DNA of 64,000 bases from contig JAKSZP010005575.1 of assembly GCA_022478985.1 (NCBI GenBank), forward strand, positions 1 to 64,000, written 5' to 3'. Both the position numbers and the translations under genes were made by a program. This document shows positions 11,030 through 20,360 of the stretch, one piece after another. Below the pieces are notes generated by a model. That model was not told the origin of the DNA and did not search any database. It worked only from the letters and a program-made list of their open reading frames with translations. This DNA is from Massospora cicadina. Its lineage: Eukaryota; Entomophthoromycota; Entomophthoromycetes; Entomophthorales; Entomophthoraceae. The first letter of the stretch is position 1. Each line of letters begins with the position of its first letter.

Positions 11030-12045
11030 ATCTCCATGTTAAATTTCAAAATTTTTAGCTTATATGGTTTAAGAAATATAATAAAAATTAGCCTCTATGA
11101 TATAGAGATTCAAAGTTATGTATATATATATATATTAAAATTCTAAAATACTACCTACATGAGAGCCTAACACACAAGAGACATATACATTCCAAATTCA
11201 TGTAAGTAGGTATTTTAGTTTGGGTTATAAAAGATTTTTTGTATGATTTCCAAATTTGAATAGCCTTATAAAAGACATTATTACCATAATAAAACAAGAT
11301 ATTATACAAAAAGTAAAAATTTTATTATTTCTAGCTTAGTGGATGCATATGAACTAAAAAGTATATCCATGTCAAATTCTAAATAAAAAGCTTTTGTAAT
11401 TTAGAAGATATGACAAAAGTAGCTTATATATATTCACAGTTTATTGCAATATTTTTTAGTTAAAAATTAGATTTTTTCAATAAAACCTTACCTACATGAG
11501 AACTTGATACTCAAGCGGGGAGCATACCAAATTTTGCATACATAGGCATCTTATTGTGGGAAAATAATTTTTATAACTTCTATATAGATTTATATAGAGG
11601 AGTGGATAGCATAGCGGGGTGGTTCCTGCTCCACTCTGGGTCAGGTTTTGATCAAAACAGTTTCGAAACCAGCACAGGCTTAAAAAAGAAACTCGGCGCG
11701 GCATATTTGTCCCAAGGTCGACCCGCCTCGTTTAATTTTAATTTTATATAGATTTATATATTTGCAATTTTTGTTGCTAAAATGAATTTAAAACTGCTCA
11801 TGTACTTGAAAATCAACACCCAAGCTACACATGCATACCAAATTTCATAAATTTAGGTTTGTTTTTATTTAGTATAATTTTTGAATAAAACTTTTTACTT
11901 TTTATAATAGAAATTTATTAATGCAAAATTCAAATTGCTTATTCACATATTTAAAATATCTCCGAAATAAACAGTTGCTTAACTGAACTATAAATTTTGA
12001 ACAGAAGCTCCATGCCAAATTTCAAACTACTGGCTTTTGTTTAAG
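11030..12045 (+). repeat. Degenerate periodic repeat, unit about 145-178 bp
   Basis: A loose motif recurs on the plus strand: a 'catg...gaact' block, then 'ccatgccaaatttcaaa', then 'ggcttttgt'. Cores lie near 11032 (ctccatgttaaatttcaaa), 11182, 11365, 11519 (agcataccaaattttgcat), 11830 (gcataccaaatttcataaa) and 12006 (ctccatgccaaatttcaaa). Spacing is about 150-178 bp; the one long gap holds a SINE of 148 bp plus its 16-bp duplication and is about 145 bp without them. Weaker matches may continue to 12340. I do not recognise the family. Confidence 0.55.
11597..11744 (+). mobile_element. SINE, short type (148 bp), tRNA-derived head
   Basis: Bracketed by perfect 16-bp duplications tatatagatttatata (11581-11596 and 11745-11760). 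An A box tagcatagcggg (11608-11619) fits TRGCNNAGYNGG exactly; a degenerate B box ggttttgatca follows at 11644-11654. The 3' part (about 11692-11730, ending gtcgacccgcctcg) matches the tail of the SINEs at 15001 and 42972, although head and body differ. The simplest reading is a second SINE family that uses the same 3' tail, and so perhaps the same partner LINE. It sits inside the periodic repeat. Confidence 0.85.
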
Positions 12046-13830
12046 ATAACCGGTGATTAATAGTGTCTCAATATATATTAAGCCATCGAGCATATAATTG
12101 ACTGCTGCAACTTTGCACTTTTAGCTTTGTCAATGAAAATAGTTACGTTTAAAGACCACATAATTTGCTTGAAACAATTATCTTGAATTAAATAAATAAT
12201 CTACCTTCATCTTCACTAATGTATGTCGTTTAAATTTGCACCAATGAGAGTTTAAAGTTATCTAAAACGAAAGTTAAATATATGTTTACAGCTGGAAGCG
12301 TGTGCCTAGTAAATTCACATAAAATTTCGTTGGAGCCATTAATCATAGATGCTTTTGTAAAGGCACTTATCTAACGGTTTAAGTATTTTGCAATGGTGTA
12401 TCCTTTTAGTGAAAATCTTTGTGGAGCTAATTTTCAAGTAAAATTTTTATAAAGGTACGTTAAGGTTGCCTTGCAATTAAATATTTACAAGGTTTGCAAA
12501 AAGTTCTTCGTGGATACTAGAAAGTATCAGGTATTGACGTCTCTGATACTCAGCTACAAATCTTTTAAGCTCCAATACCAGATTTCTCTAAATCCTGATA
12601 TTAAAAGTAAAAAACCATAAACGTAATCTCTAATTGACACAATTGACACGTTACCTTGATAAATTGCTAGTTTTAAAAGCAAAGTAACCGAGCCAAATCA
12701 AACAGGCGCCGAATGAAATGTGAATAAAAGGAAGCAGCAAAGACGTATAGATTTCATCTTAAAGGTTTGATAAAGGAAAAAATAATGAGCTTAACCCGTT
12801 TAACTTTATAACGAGATTGTTTCCTCTTACCAACGCAATAAACAACGATTCATAGTAGACTTAAACAATTTATACAGAGTAAGAGAATACAAAGGGTTTG
12901 AAAAGACGATTGCGTAATCTAGGACTTTAATCTAAGATATGCGAGAGAAGTATTTTGAGGTTAAAGCTGAAAGTATAATAAAAAGCCAAAAATATTAATA
13001 GCAAAACTTAGGAAGCTTTTATCCCCAGCTAAGCTAAAGTCCTTCTTGCGTGGACAACGGTCTTTATTTTTTAGAACCAGAACGTCCCTATATGAAAGAA
13101 AAGATCCATAAAATTCAACTTTCCTTAATAATATAAAACTCTTTGCTAGGCAACTAAACCACCCTTTTTAAGCAGTTCCGTATAAGCTTAACATTCAAGC
13201 ATTCTTCGCAACCATGCCAAGCAGATTTAAAAATTGGCTTAGAAACGTGTTAAGTCGTTAACACCTAAGAAAGCGAAAAATATAAAGAAGCAAATATGAA
13301 TCTAGTTTAAATAACTTTAGCATTCAATAACAAACTAATATAAAGGGTGAAATATACCGAAGTAAAATGAACACAAAGTTACCAAAAATCCGAAATTAAA
13401 GGGTGGCACAATAGTTAAGAAAAGATACATCCGTTGCATAATTAAGACCTTCAAAAACTTATTAAGAATAAAGCTATGCTCTTAAAAACGTGTACCTAAA
13501 ATTATCACCATTGAAAGTAACCACGATGCAGTGAATCGCACTTACTAACGCGTAACAGCTGATAAAAATAAGCCCAAAATTAACAAATAAAAAAGGGAGT
13601 GGGATATTTTATTCAACAAAGGCTGATCTGAACTTCGCGTAAGGCTTAATAAATTAAGGCTCGTGAAGTGTAATGCATACAGAATTAACAGATGGAAGCT
13701 TCTTCGAGTGCGTCGTTTCAGGTCGCGCACACCCGAATGCAAACTAAGAGGAACGGAAGCTCGATATATCGCTTCAAATTGTGATCATTCAGTACGAGAA
13801 AAAACAGATGGGAATATGCAGCTTAAATAC
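12046..13830. other. Intergenic DNA downstream of the bZIP gene, no gene recognised
   Basis: No reading frame of convincing length or composition. CpG dinucleotides are clearly more frequent here, especially at 12900-13800, than in the transposon blocks, which suggests DNA not exposed to the decay seen there. A heavily intron-split gene or a non-coding RNA cannot be excluded by eye. Confidence 0.45.
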
Positions 13831-14484
13831 TTAATCTTTTGCTTTTTCCAAAAGCAGGCTACGAAGCCAGCTGACCTGTTTCTCCAACTCCTCAACCTTT
13901 TTCTCTAAAGTTTCAGCTTTTTTAGTCATCTCAGTTGCTCTACGCTCCAACTCCGCCTCCCTTTCCTTTTTCTTCACCCTAAAGCGGGCCGAGGCTAATG
14001 TATTCCTTCGCCTCTTTTCATTTATTAAAGCTTCTTCATTCAGATCGACAGTATCTGACGTAGAGCTAGCTGCCCGTTTGCTCTTTCTTCTTTTGGTAGG
14101 AGGATCAGGGGATCGAGAAGTTGAGGTACTTGCTTCTTTGATTTATTTTCTGAAGATGCTGCAGGAGGTATTGGTTGTTCAGTGGGTATATTGCTGTGCG
14201 GTGCATCCTGGTTAAGATACAAGAGCTGAGCAGCATTCAAGTTCAAGTTACAAACTATACTCAACCTAAAGAAAATAAAAGCTACCTGGAAGCATGTTGG
14301 TCATGCAGTCAAGGGTATCAAACCCAGCTCCGTTTAGAAAGGATAGATTCTGAAACCCAGCGAAACCAAAATGAGCATTTGTCCAGGGATCTTGCTCAAC
14401 AGGTTGGTACTGTTCTTCATAATTAGCTATGAAGGGTAAGAAAGGATCTGGTCCGAGGTTAGAAAACGGTTCATCGTTAGGCAT
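13831..14484 (-). CDS. bZIP transcription factor, Cys-3/Met28 type, one predicted intron
   Basis: Host gene read on the minus strand. Proposed exon 1 is 14484-14286 (start ATG, protein begins MPNDEPFSNLGPDPF); intron 14285-14136 (150 nt, GT-AG); exon 2 14135-13831, stop TAA. The join keeps frame (phase 1) and gives 167 residues. Exon 2 encodes a nuclear-import-like run (KRRKSKRAA), the basic region RRRNTLASARFRVKKKEREA with the invariant Asn and Arg, and a leucine-zipper coiled coil (ATEMTKKAETLEKKVEELEKQ) to the C-terminus. The NTLASARFR signature is that of fungal bZIP factors controlling sulphur-amino-acid genes (Cys-3, Met28/Met4, Zip1), which bind DNA as dimers. Exon 1 is acidic and aromatic, like an activation region. 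The DNA-binding exon is certain; the splice sites are inferred. A frame between the exons (PIPPAASSENKSKKQ) looks coding but cannot be joined in phase with this donor. Confidence 0.85.
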
Positions 14485-14983
14485 GGTCTGAAGCTGGTTT
14501 ACAGAAGCAATTCAATTACGATATCAAGTATAAAGCGACGCCTCTGGATATTGGTATTCAAGTGTGAAATCAGAAAAAACCCCTAATGAGCTTATGTTAG
14601 GTTGAATTTGCAATCCAATCTGCTTGATAATGAACTTTCCCCATCCCATCCAATACGAAATTTGATGCTAGAGTTCCGTTCCTTAAAGACCTAAGCCAAT
14701 AATCATGGGACTATCAAACGCTACGATATTATTATTTATTCGAGGCAAGCTAACCAGGGGACGGACATTGCCTACAAGATTATTACCCAAGTTAAAAGGC
14801 CAGTTTTTTAACTGCGTAGTAATTTTACCAAACCCCTCTAATTTTTCTCATTTAATAATTCATATAAACTTCATTATAGTATCTATTAAAATTAAATTGT
14901 GCTTTGATCCAAAAAGTAATAAAAGCGTATTTTGATATACCTAATTTGAAGAAGTATTGTGTAATCTAATATTCTTACTTAAT
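14485..14983. other. Upstream region of the bZIP gene
   Basis: Presumed promoter and 5' UTR of the minus-strand bZIP gene. The first 220 bases are moderately CpG-containing, then the sequence becomes AT-rich. No TATA element or binding site could be assigned with confidence. Confidence 0.4.
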
Positions 14984-15000
14984 AATTTAAATTTCTTTTA

Positions 15001-15277
15001 AGGGAGGATACCCCAGTGGTATAGACCCTCTACCACTGCCTCCCGAGTTCGATCCCGATAATGGACTTTGGGTAGGGGACGATTTTGACTGTGTTGGTTT
15101 TGCGCGCCAATGCCCCGAACCGAGATAGCAAATAGCATAGGCGGTCCATGGAGTTCCTGGCCTATCATACGCCGCGCATGGAGGTTTTCCGGGTTTTATC
15201 CTCCTTTCCCATTTTCTTCACTTCACTAATCGGTGCGGTATCGTCCCCAGGTCGGCCCACCTCGAATAAAATTTAAA
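15001..15277 (+). mobile_element. SINE, long type (277 bp), tRNA-derived head
   Basis: Flanked by perfect 17-bp duplications aatttaaatttctttta (14984-15000 and 15278-15294). The head starts agggaggataccccagtgg; the B box gagttcgatcccg is at about 15046-15058. Compared with the copy at 42972 it has lost 6 bp (agagta) in the A-box region. The body and the tail ending gtcggcccacctcg are nearly identical to that copy. It stands out from its AT-rich flanks by high G+C and CpG content. Confidence 0.92.
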
Positions 15278-15294
15278 AATTTAAATTTCTTTTA

Positions 15295-17027
15295 TTATAG
15301 TATCTACTAAAATTACTTAAATTTTGCTTTGTTCAAAAAATAATAAAAATGTATATTGTTCTACTTATTTTTAAGTAATATTGTGTAATAAAAATATAAA
15401 TACAGAAGGAACATTGAATTATATAGCTTTATGGGCTTAGATATAGTTTATAAAAGCATAAAATTTAAAAAATACTTAGTATATATTGAACGTAACGGTA
15501 ATCTTAGGTTGTACTTGTTTATTGAAATCTTTTAAGATAAGAATTTGTCTTTATAATTAAGAAAGCCTTATAAAAATAAAAGTATGGTTTAGCAAAGTAA
15601 TATATTGATCATCTGTTTAGTATGTCTATCAATCACATAAACGTCATTAACCTTCAGATACAGCAAGATTATATATTTTTATAATCCATGCCTAATTAAA
15701 GTATATAGCTTTTTACAGTTAGCGGTGAGATGCCTGAGTAAACCAGTCAGTGTTTTATTAAGAAAATATTTTTATGGGAAGGCAATAATAGGGACAAGGT
15801 ACTTATATAAGAGAAAGCACTTTATACAAAGTATGGATTGAAAGACTGCTATCTAGACATAGTAGAAAAATAAAAAATAGGAGCAAATTCTCAGCTACTG
15901 ATGATACGTTAAAACTAAAACTAGAGGTATTAGCACATTAGTTAAGTATATCTTATAAAAAAAGAGTATAGCCTCTTCTAGAAAGTTTTTTAAAAGGCTT
16001 ATTCATAGATACTGACAATATGCATAACTTAAATATTAGCTTCAGAGTGTTGAGAATTATGCTATACTTACCAGGTAAATCTATATTTAAGTCAATAGTT
16101 TCTAAATATACTGATTTAACTATGACTCTTTATACTCTATTCTAGACATCAATTAGATTTTAAATCTAATGCATCTGATCTATCTGAAGATAGCACTATA
16201 TTTCTTATACCGCAAAGAAGATATTTAGAATTTGTTTATATACCATATAAAGATAACTGCTGTCTGGCATTAAAAAATGCTGTTTTTTACGCTGGTTCAT
16301 GTTATAATATTCAGATCACAATCTAATATTATCACCAATGAGAATTTGGCCAACTTTTATAATTATAGATAATTAAAAAAATATTGCTCTATAGATAAAT
16401 TAGCTTGGACAAGTAATGATCAGGTCTCTAAATCCCACAATTGCCATATGACATACAAACCTGGAAGAAAGAGAGTTGTTTTTATCTACTGACAAAAATG
16501 TAAGTTTCATTATCCAAGACCCCTGCTCATATGGTGGCAGGTTACATCCCACAAACTGAGGTTCAGGCGAGCTACCTATAATTGACCTGACCTCTAGTCA
16601 CCAGATGGAGAAACTAATATATTTTCTTGGTCAGCACTTCAGTGTAGGCTTGCAACCAACTGCTTTTTTGCTTGTTCATCAACTCTATATTGTCAAAATA
16701 GTATGGAGTTTAATGGATTCAATGGTAGAAATCTTATTTTCCAGTTTGAGAGTTTCTGATAAACAATTTAAATTATAATTAATATCTTAAATATTTAGGC
16801 CCTCAGCTCACCATTGATGCTAGGACCAACTAGACTTCCAAGCCTATACAATCAAATTATGTTGACTCATTTGGTTTTGTTTATATTTTGGGGTGGCAAT
16901 TCTTTTGTGCCCAGTTTAGAATATCATCCGCCACATTTCCCACCTTAATAGACTGATCTGTTTGCAACAATATTTAATTAACTATAATTTTGGTCTCATC
17001 TTAAGTTTTATTTATCTAAATTGGGGT
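15295..17027. other. AT-rich tract, no gene recognised
   Basis: No supported gene. The first 1.1 kb is extremely AT-rich; 16380-16730 is more balanced and may be remnant transposon sequence, but I could not match it to any element in the window. Confidence 0.4.
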
Positions 17028-17880
17028 TGTTGAAATCAAGGTTTTTGGTAAAGCTCGCATGTGCTGAATATCTCCTGGTTTTAACAATAAGGCGGGAGAA
17101 GTTTTAATTCAACTGCTGAAATTATGGAAGATGGTTTTTTTACCACTAATTAAAATAAAACTTTAAAACTGATAATAATGTTTGGTTTTTATAAAGTTTT
17201 ATTAGCTGCGATGAGCAGGTTAAGAAGTGACCCTTATACATTTACACTGCTTAGTATATAGATGTAATTGAGGCTTGCAAAGTGAGATAGTTAACTAATT
17301 CATTATTGGCTTCCAGCCTATTTAGAAAATATGAAGGTTCAATATATCAAAACACTTGAAACTTGCCTCACTTTGTTGAAATAGCTGATGGAGGGTCAAG
17401 AGTTGGTAAAACAAAGCCGTGAGGTAACGTTTGCTAAATTTAGGCTAATTACCACGAGGAAATTAATTTTACCTGGTGTGACCCCCTCAAGGCCTATAAA
17501 AGGGCCTGGTCTCTACACTGAAGTTTGCAGTAAATTGACTGTAGAATGTGGGGAGACCTCTGGATGGCTTCCCTGATTTTTCCAGTGACTCAGCATAATC
17601 CTATCATTACTTTTAGGCCTATTTGGCCTAAGAGAGAGAGAGCAATCTCTTTACTCTGAAAGGCTGAATTCCATCAAGAATTGGATTTGTCTTTGTATAT
17701 TTAAAACCAGAGTTATTCTCCTCTTATTTATTCTTATTTTCTAGTCAAACAACTGTTCATCCAATATTATCCATTTGTTGGGCCATGGGGGAGCAACTCT
17801 AACCTGTGCCTGTAATTAATCAGGACCCTGAAGCCCCCAGTGAGTTAATAAACCTCAAAAACCTTAGGTAAGCTAAAAAG
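17028..17880 (-). repeat. 3' LTR of Gypsy-A
   Basis: Starts tgttgaaatc and matches 26307 onward over more than 700 bp (for example gagcaggttaagaagtgaccc and gatggagggtcaagagttgg). The inner limit is uncertain: close similarity ends near 17755 (ctagtcaaaca), with a weaker gapped match to about 17880 (ttaataaacc). No clear polypurine tract marks the boundary. A TATAAAAG box at 17495-17502 lies on the plus strand, antisense to the element. Confidence 0.75.
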
Positions 17881-18383
17881 AGATTGCAAAAGATGGTCCC
17901 TTATTGAAATGATCCTCAAGGTATTTATAGAACCTTGATGGATCAGGGACAGGTGGATTTGGGATGGGAGAGTCTCAACATCAATTGCTGAGAATAGTAA
18001 ATATAAATAACTAAATATCTTAAGGGAAATGTGAGCATCCTCAGCATAATTCACCAGTGTGCCTGAAAGGGTTGATTAATTGGGGTTCTGCACCAGTCAG
18101 TAATTCTCAATGACCTGATTGGTCAATTGACATCCTTGACATTAGTCGCCAGTGTCAAATTTACTATTATTAAATTATCAATAATATTATCAGGGCCAAT
18201 CCCTGATACTTCAGATTGGGCTTACCCCAAGTTAATGGAGAGCCCAATCCAGCATCCAACCATAGGCAGGTTGCAACCCCTAGTCAGGGCTTCCCCAATA
18301 TAGAGAGAATCCTGACACTCTTCAAGAATAGTGGGGGGAGAATAAGGGCAAAGAAACTGACCATGAACTCTGTTGATCACAAC

Positions 18384-19330
18384 TCAAGAAGCAAATGACT
18401 TGATAGAATATTCATCACCCCTTTTGTAGGTGATAACAAATGGTCCTTCCCAGATGAACCCTAGCCTCTCACTTCTAGGAGTAATATGGTTATGATAATA
18501 TAATACCAGGTCAGAGATCTTAGGAGAGGGTAGAGGTGATCTGAGTTCATTTGCTGCTTGACCCTCTTTGGTGACAGTTTTGGATAGGTTAATCACAGCT
18601 TCCAATTATAATTGGATAATATGTTGGGATGACTTCCTCATGGCCTGGTCTAGGTCATCAGTCCTGGCTGAAAAGACATCTTTTGCCAACAGGGCAGGTA
18701 TGCTAGGTTCCCAACCATACAAAACATGGAATGAAGACATTTTTAGAATTTGATGATAGCTAATGCAATAGGCCATGAGCGCACTGGGCAAATACTGGTT
18801 CCAATGCATAGGGTCAGAGGTGGCCATTATTTTTAATATGGATAATAAAGTTCATTCGCCCATTCTACAGTCCCATTGGTTGAAGGGTTATAAGAGGCAG
18901 AGAAAAGTTGCTGGGTGCCCAAGGGCGTGGCCAGGATTTTGACCACTAGTGAGGTAAAATTCTTCCCATTGTTGCATAGGAGGACCTGTGGGCAATCATG
19001 GCAGATAAAGATTTATTGGTGGAGGAAAGCGGCGGTAGCTTTGGAAGTTTGAGCAGGGAGAGCCACCGCTTCAATCCATTTTTAAAGTGATCAATACCTA
19101 CCAGAATGTAGAAATTTCCACTGGTGGTCTGGGGTAGCGGTCCTAGCATGTCTAAACTGATAGTATGAAAAGGTTGCTGAGGGGTAGTGGGTTAGTATTG
19201 GTATTTGGTCTTGAAGCAAGATTGCTTATTACATGTTATACAGGCATCCAAGACTTCAATGATGGATTTAATGATACCCTCCCAATAGTACCATTCCTTG
19301 ATTCACTCATACGTCTTCCTCACTCCACCA
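18384..19330 (-). pseudogene. Gypsy-A integrase
   Basis: Read from high to low: CITCNKQSCFKTKY near 19250-19200 is the zinc-binding tail; MLGPLPQTTSGNFYILVGID at 19149-19090 carries the first acidic residue of the DDE core; the second lies in a shifted frame near 18980 (HDCPQVLLCNNGKNF). HWNQYLPSALMAYCISYHQI at 18810-18750 is the late-core helix, and RLGFIWEGPFVITYKRGDEY at 18465-18410 the GPF/GPY-type C-terminal region. At least three frameshifts separate these parts. Integrase joins element cDNA to the host chromosome. Confidence 0.82.
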
Positions 19331-19689
19331 TGCCCAAGGGTGGAGTGGGCGTTAAGATTACTGGTACCCTCTCTGAAGGTCGCAGATAGGGCAGCAATTT
19401 TACTCCTACCTGCTTATATAACTTTCCGCTTTCCACCTTAGTGTTGTGGGAATTTCATGCTAGCATTTTCTGGATGGGGTCATCCTCATTGTCCCAGGTT
19501 TCAGGGGTCATTAGGAGATCATTTAATCTATTCACTTCACTGTTGTACAGATGAAGGATAGGCAGCCAAGTCAAACCATCCACATTTATATGACGCGTCC
19601 CTGCTCAGTGCTCAATTTTCATATCATAATGTTGAAGTTTAAGGGCTCAATGGGCCAACCGTCCGGTGGAATCCTTCATGTTTTGTAGC

Positions 19690-20360
19690 CATTTTAAGGA
19701 GGCCTGGTCAGTGACCACAGTGAAGGTAGTGCATATAGGAAAAAGCGGTAATGTTTAACAGCAAGTAAGACCGCAAGGCACTCCTTTTCAGTGATACTGT
19801 AGTTACGTTCAGCTTTTGACATCATTTTGCCAAAGTAGGAGATCAGATGATCTATGCCATTACTGTCCAATTGGGCCAGGATGGCTCCAACGGCATAGTC
19901 TGAGGCATCGGTGAACAATATGAAGAGTTTACCATAATTGTGGTGGCTTAGGATAGGGCGTTGCTGAAGCAAATTCTTTAGTGTTTCAAATGCGGCTGCT
20001 TTTTCTAAACCCCAATAAAAAGAGGTGTTTAATTACAATAGTCAGATGAGAGGCTCGCTAAGCTGGGCAAACTTGGGGATGAATTGATGTTAGTACCCCA
20101 TCATACCCAGAAATACTTGAATATCCTGGAGGTTCTTAGGGGCAGGCATTTTAGAGAAAGCTTTAACTTTATCTTGTAATGGACGGATCCATCCTGGGAG
20201 ATATCATAACTGAAGAAATCAAGCTTCTTTTAGAAGAAGGTGCATTTTGATAGTTTCAACTTGATGTTAGAAGCCCATAGGAGTTAACTTCTTTTAAGTG
20301 AGCGATATGATCTGTGAATGTTGCAGAAAAGATGGTGATGTCATCAAGATAGACAATCAC
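19690..20360 (-). pseudogene. Gypsy-A RT C-terminal half and RNase H
   Basis: The polymerase active site YLDD is at 20351-20340 and is preserved. Downstream, KLDFFSYDIS and IQVFLGMMGY mark the end of the palm and the thumb. RNase H at 19972-19694 shows FILFTDASDYAVGAILAQLD (first catalytic Asp) and NYSITEKECLAVLLAVKHYR (catalytic Glu). The rest of the RT is at 22326 and above, on the other side of the nested insertion; the sequence DLKLSCVIV continues exactly into YLDD when one copy of the 9-bp duplication is removed. Confidence 0.85.

Noticed and set aside
13545..13908. Overlapping frames on both strands downstream of the bZIP gene
   Set aside because: Low-complexity and mutually overlapping; no family resemblance. 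The plus-strand frame overlaps the bZIP coding exon in antisense.
17626..17641. gagagagagagc microsatellite and ctaata repeats at 38984-39001
   Set aside because: Short simple repeats without further significance.
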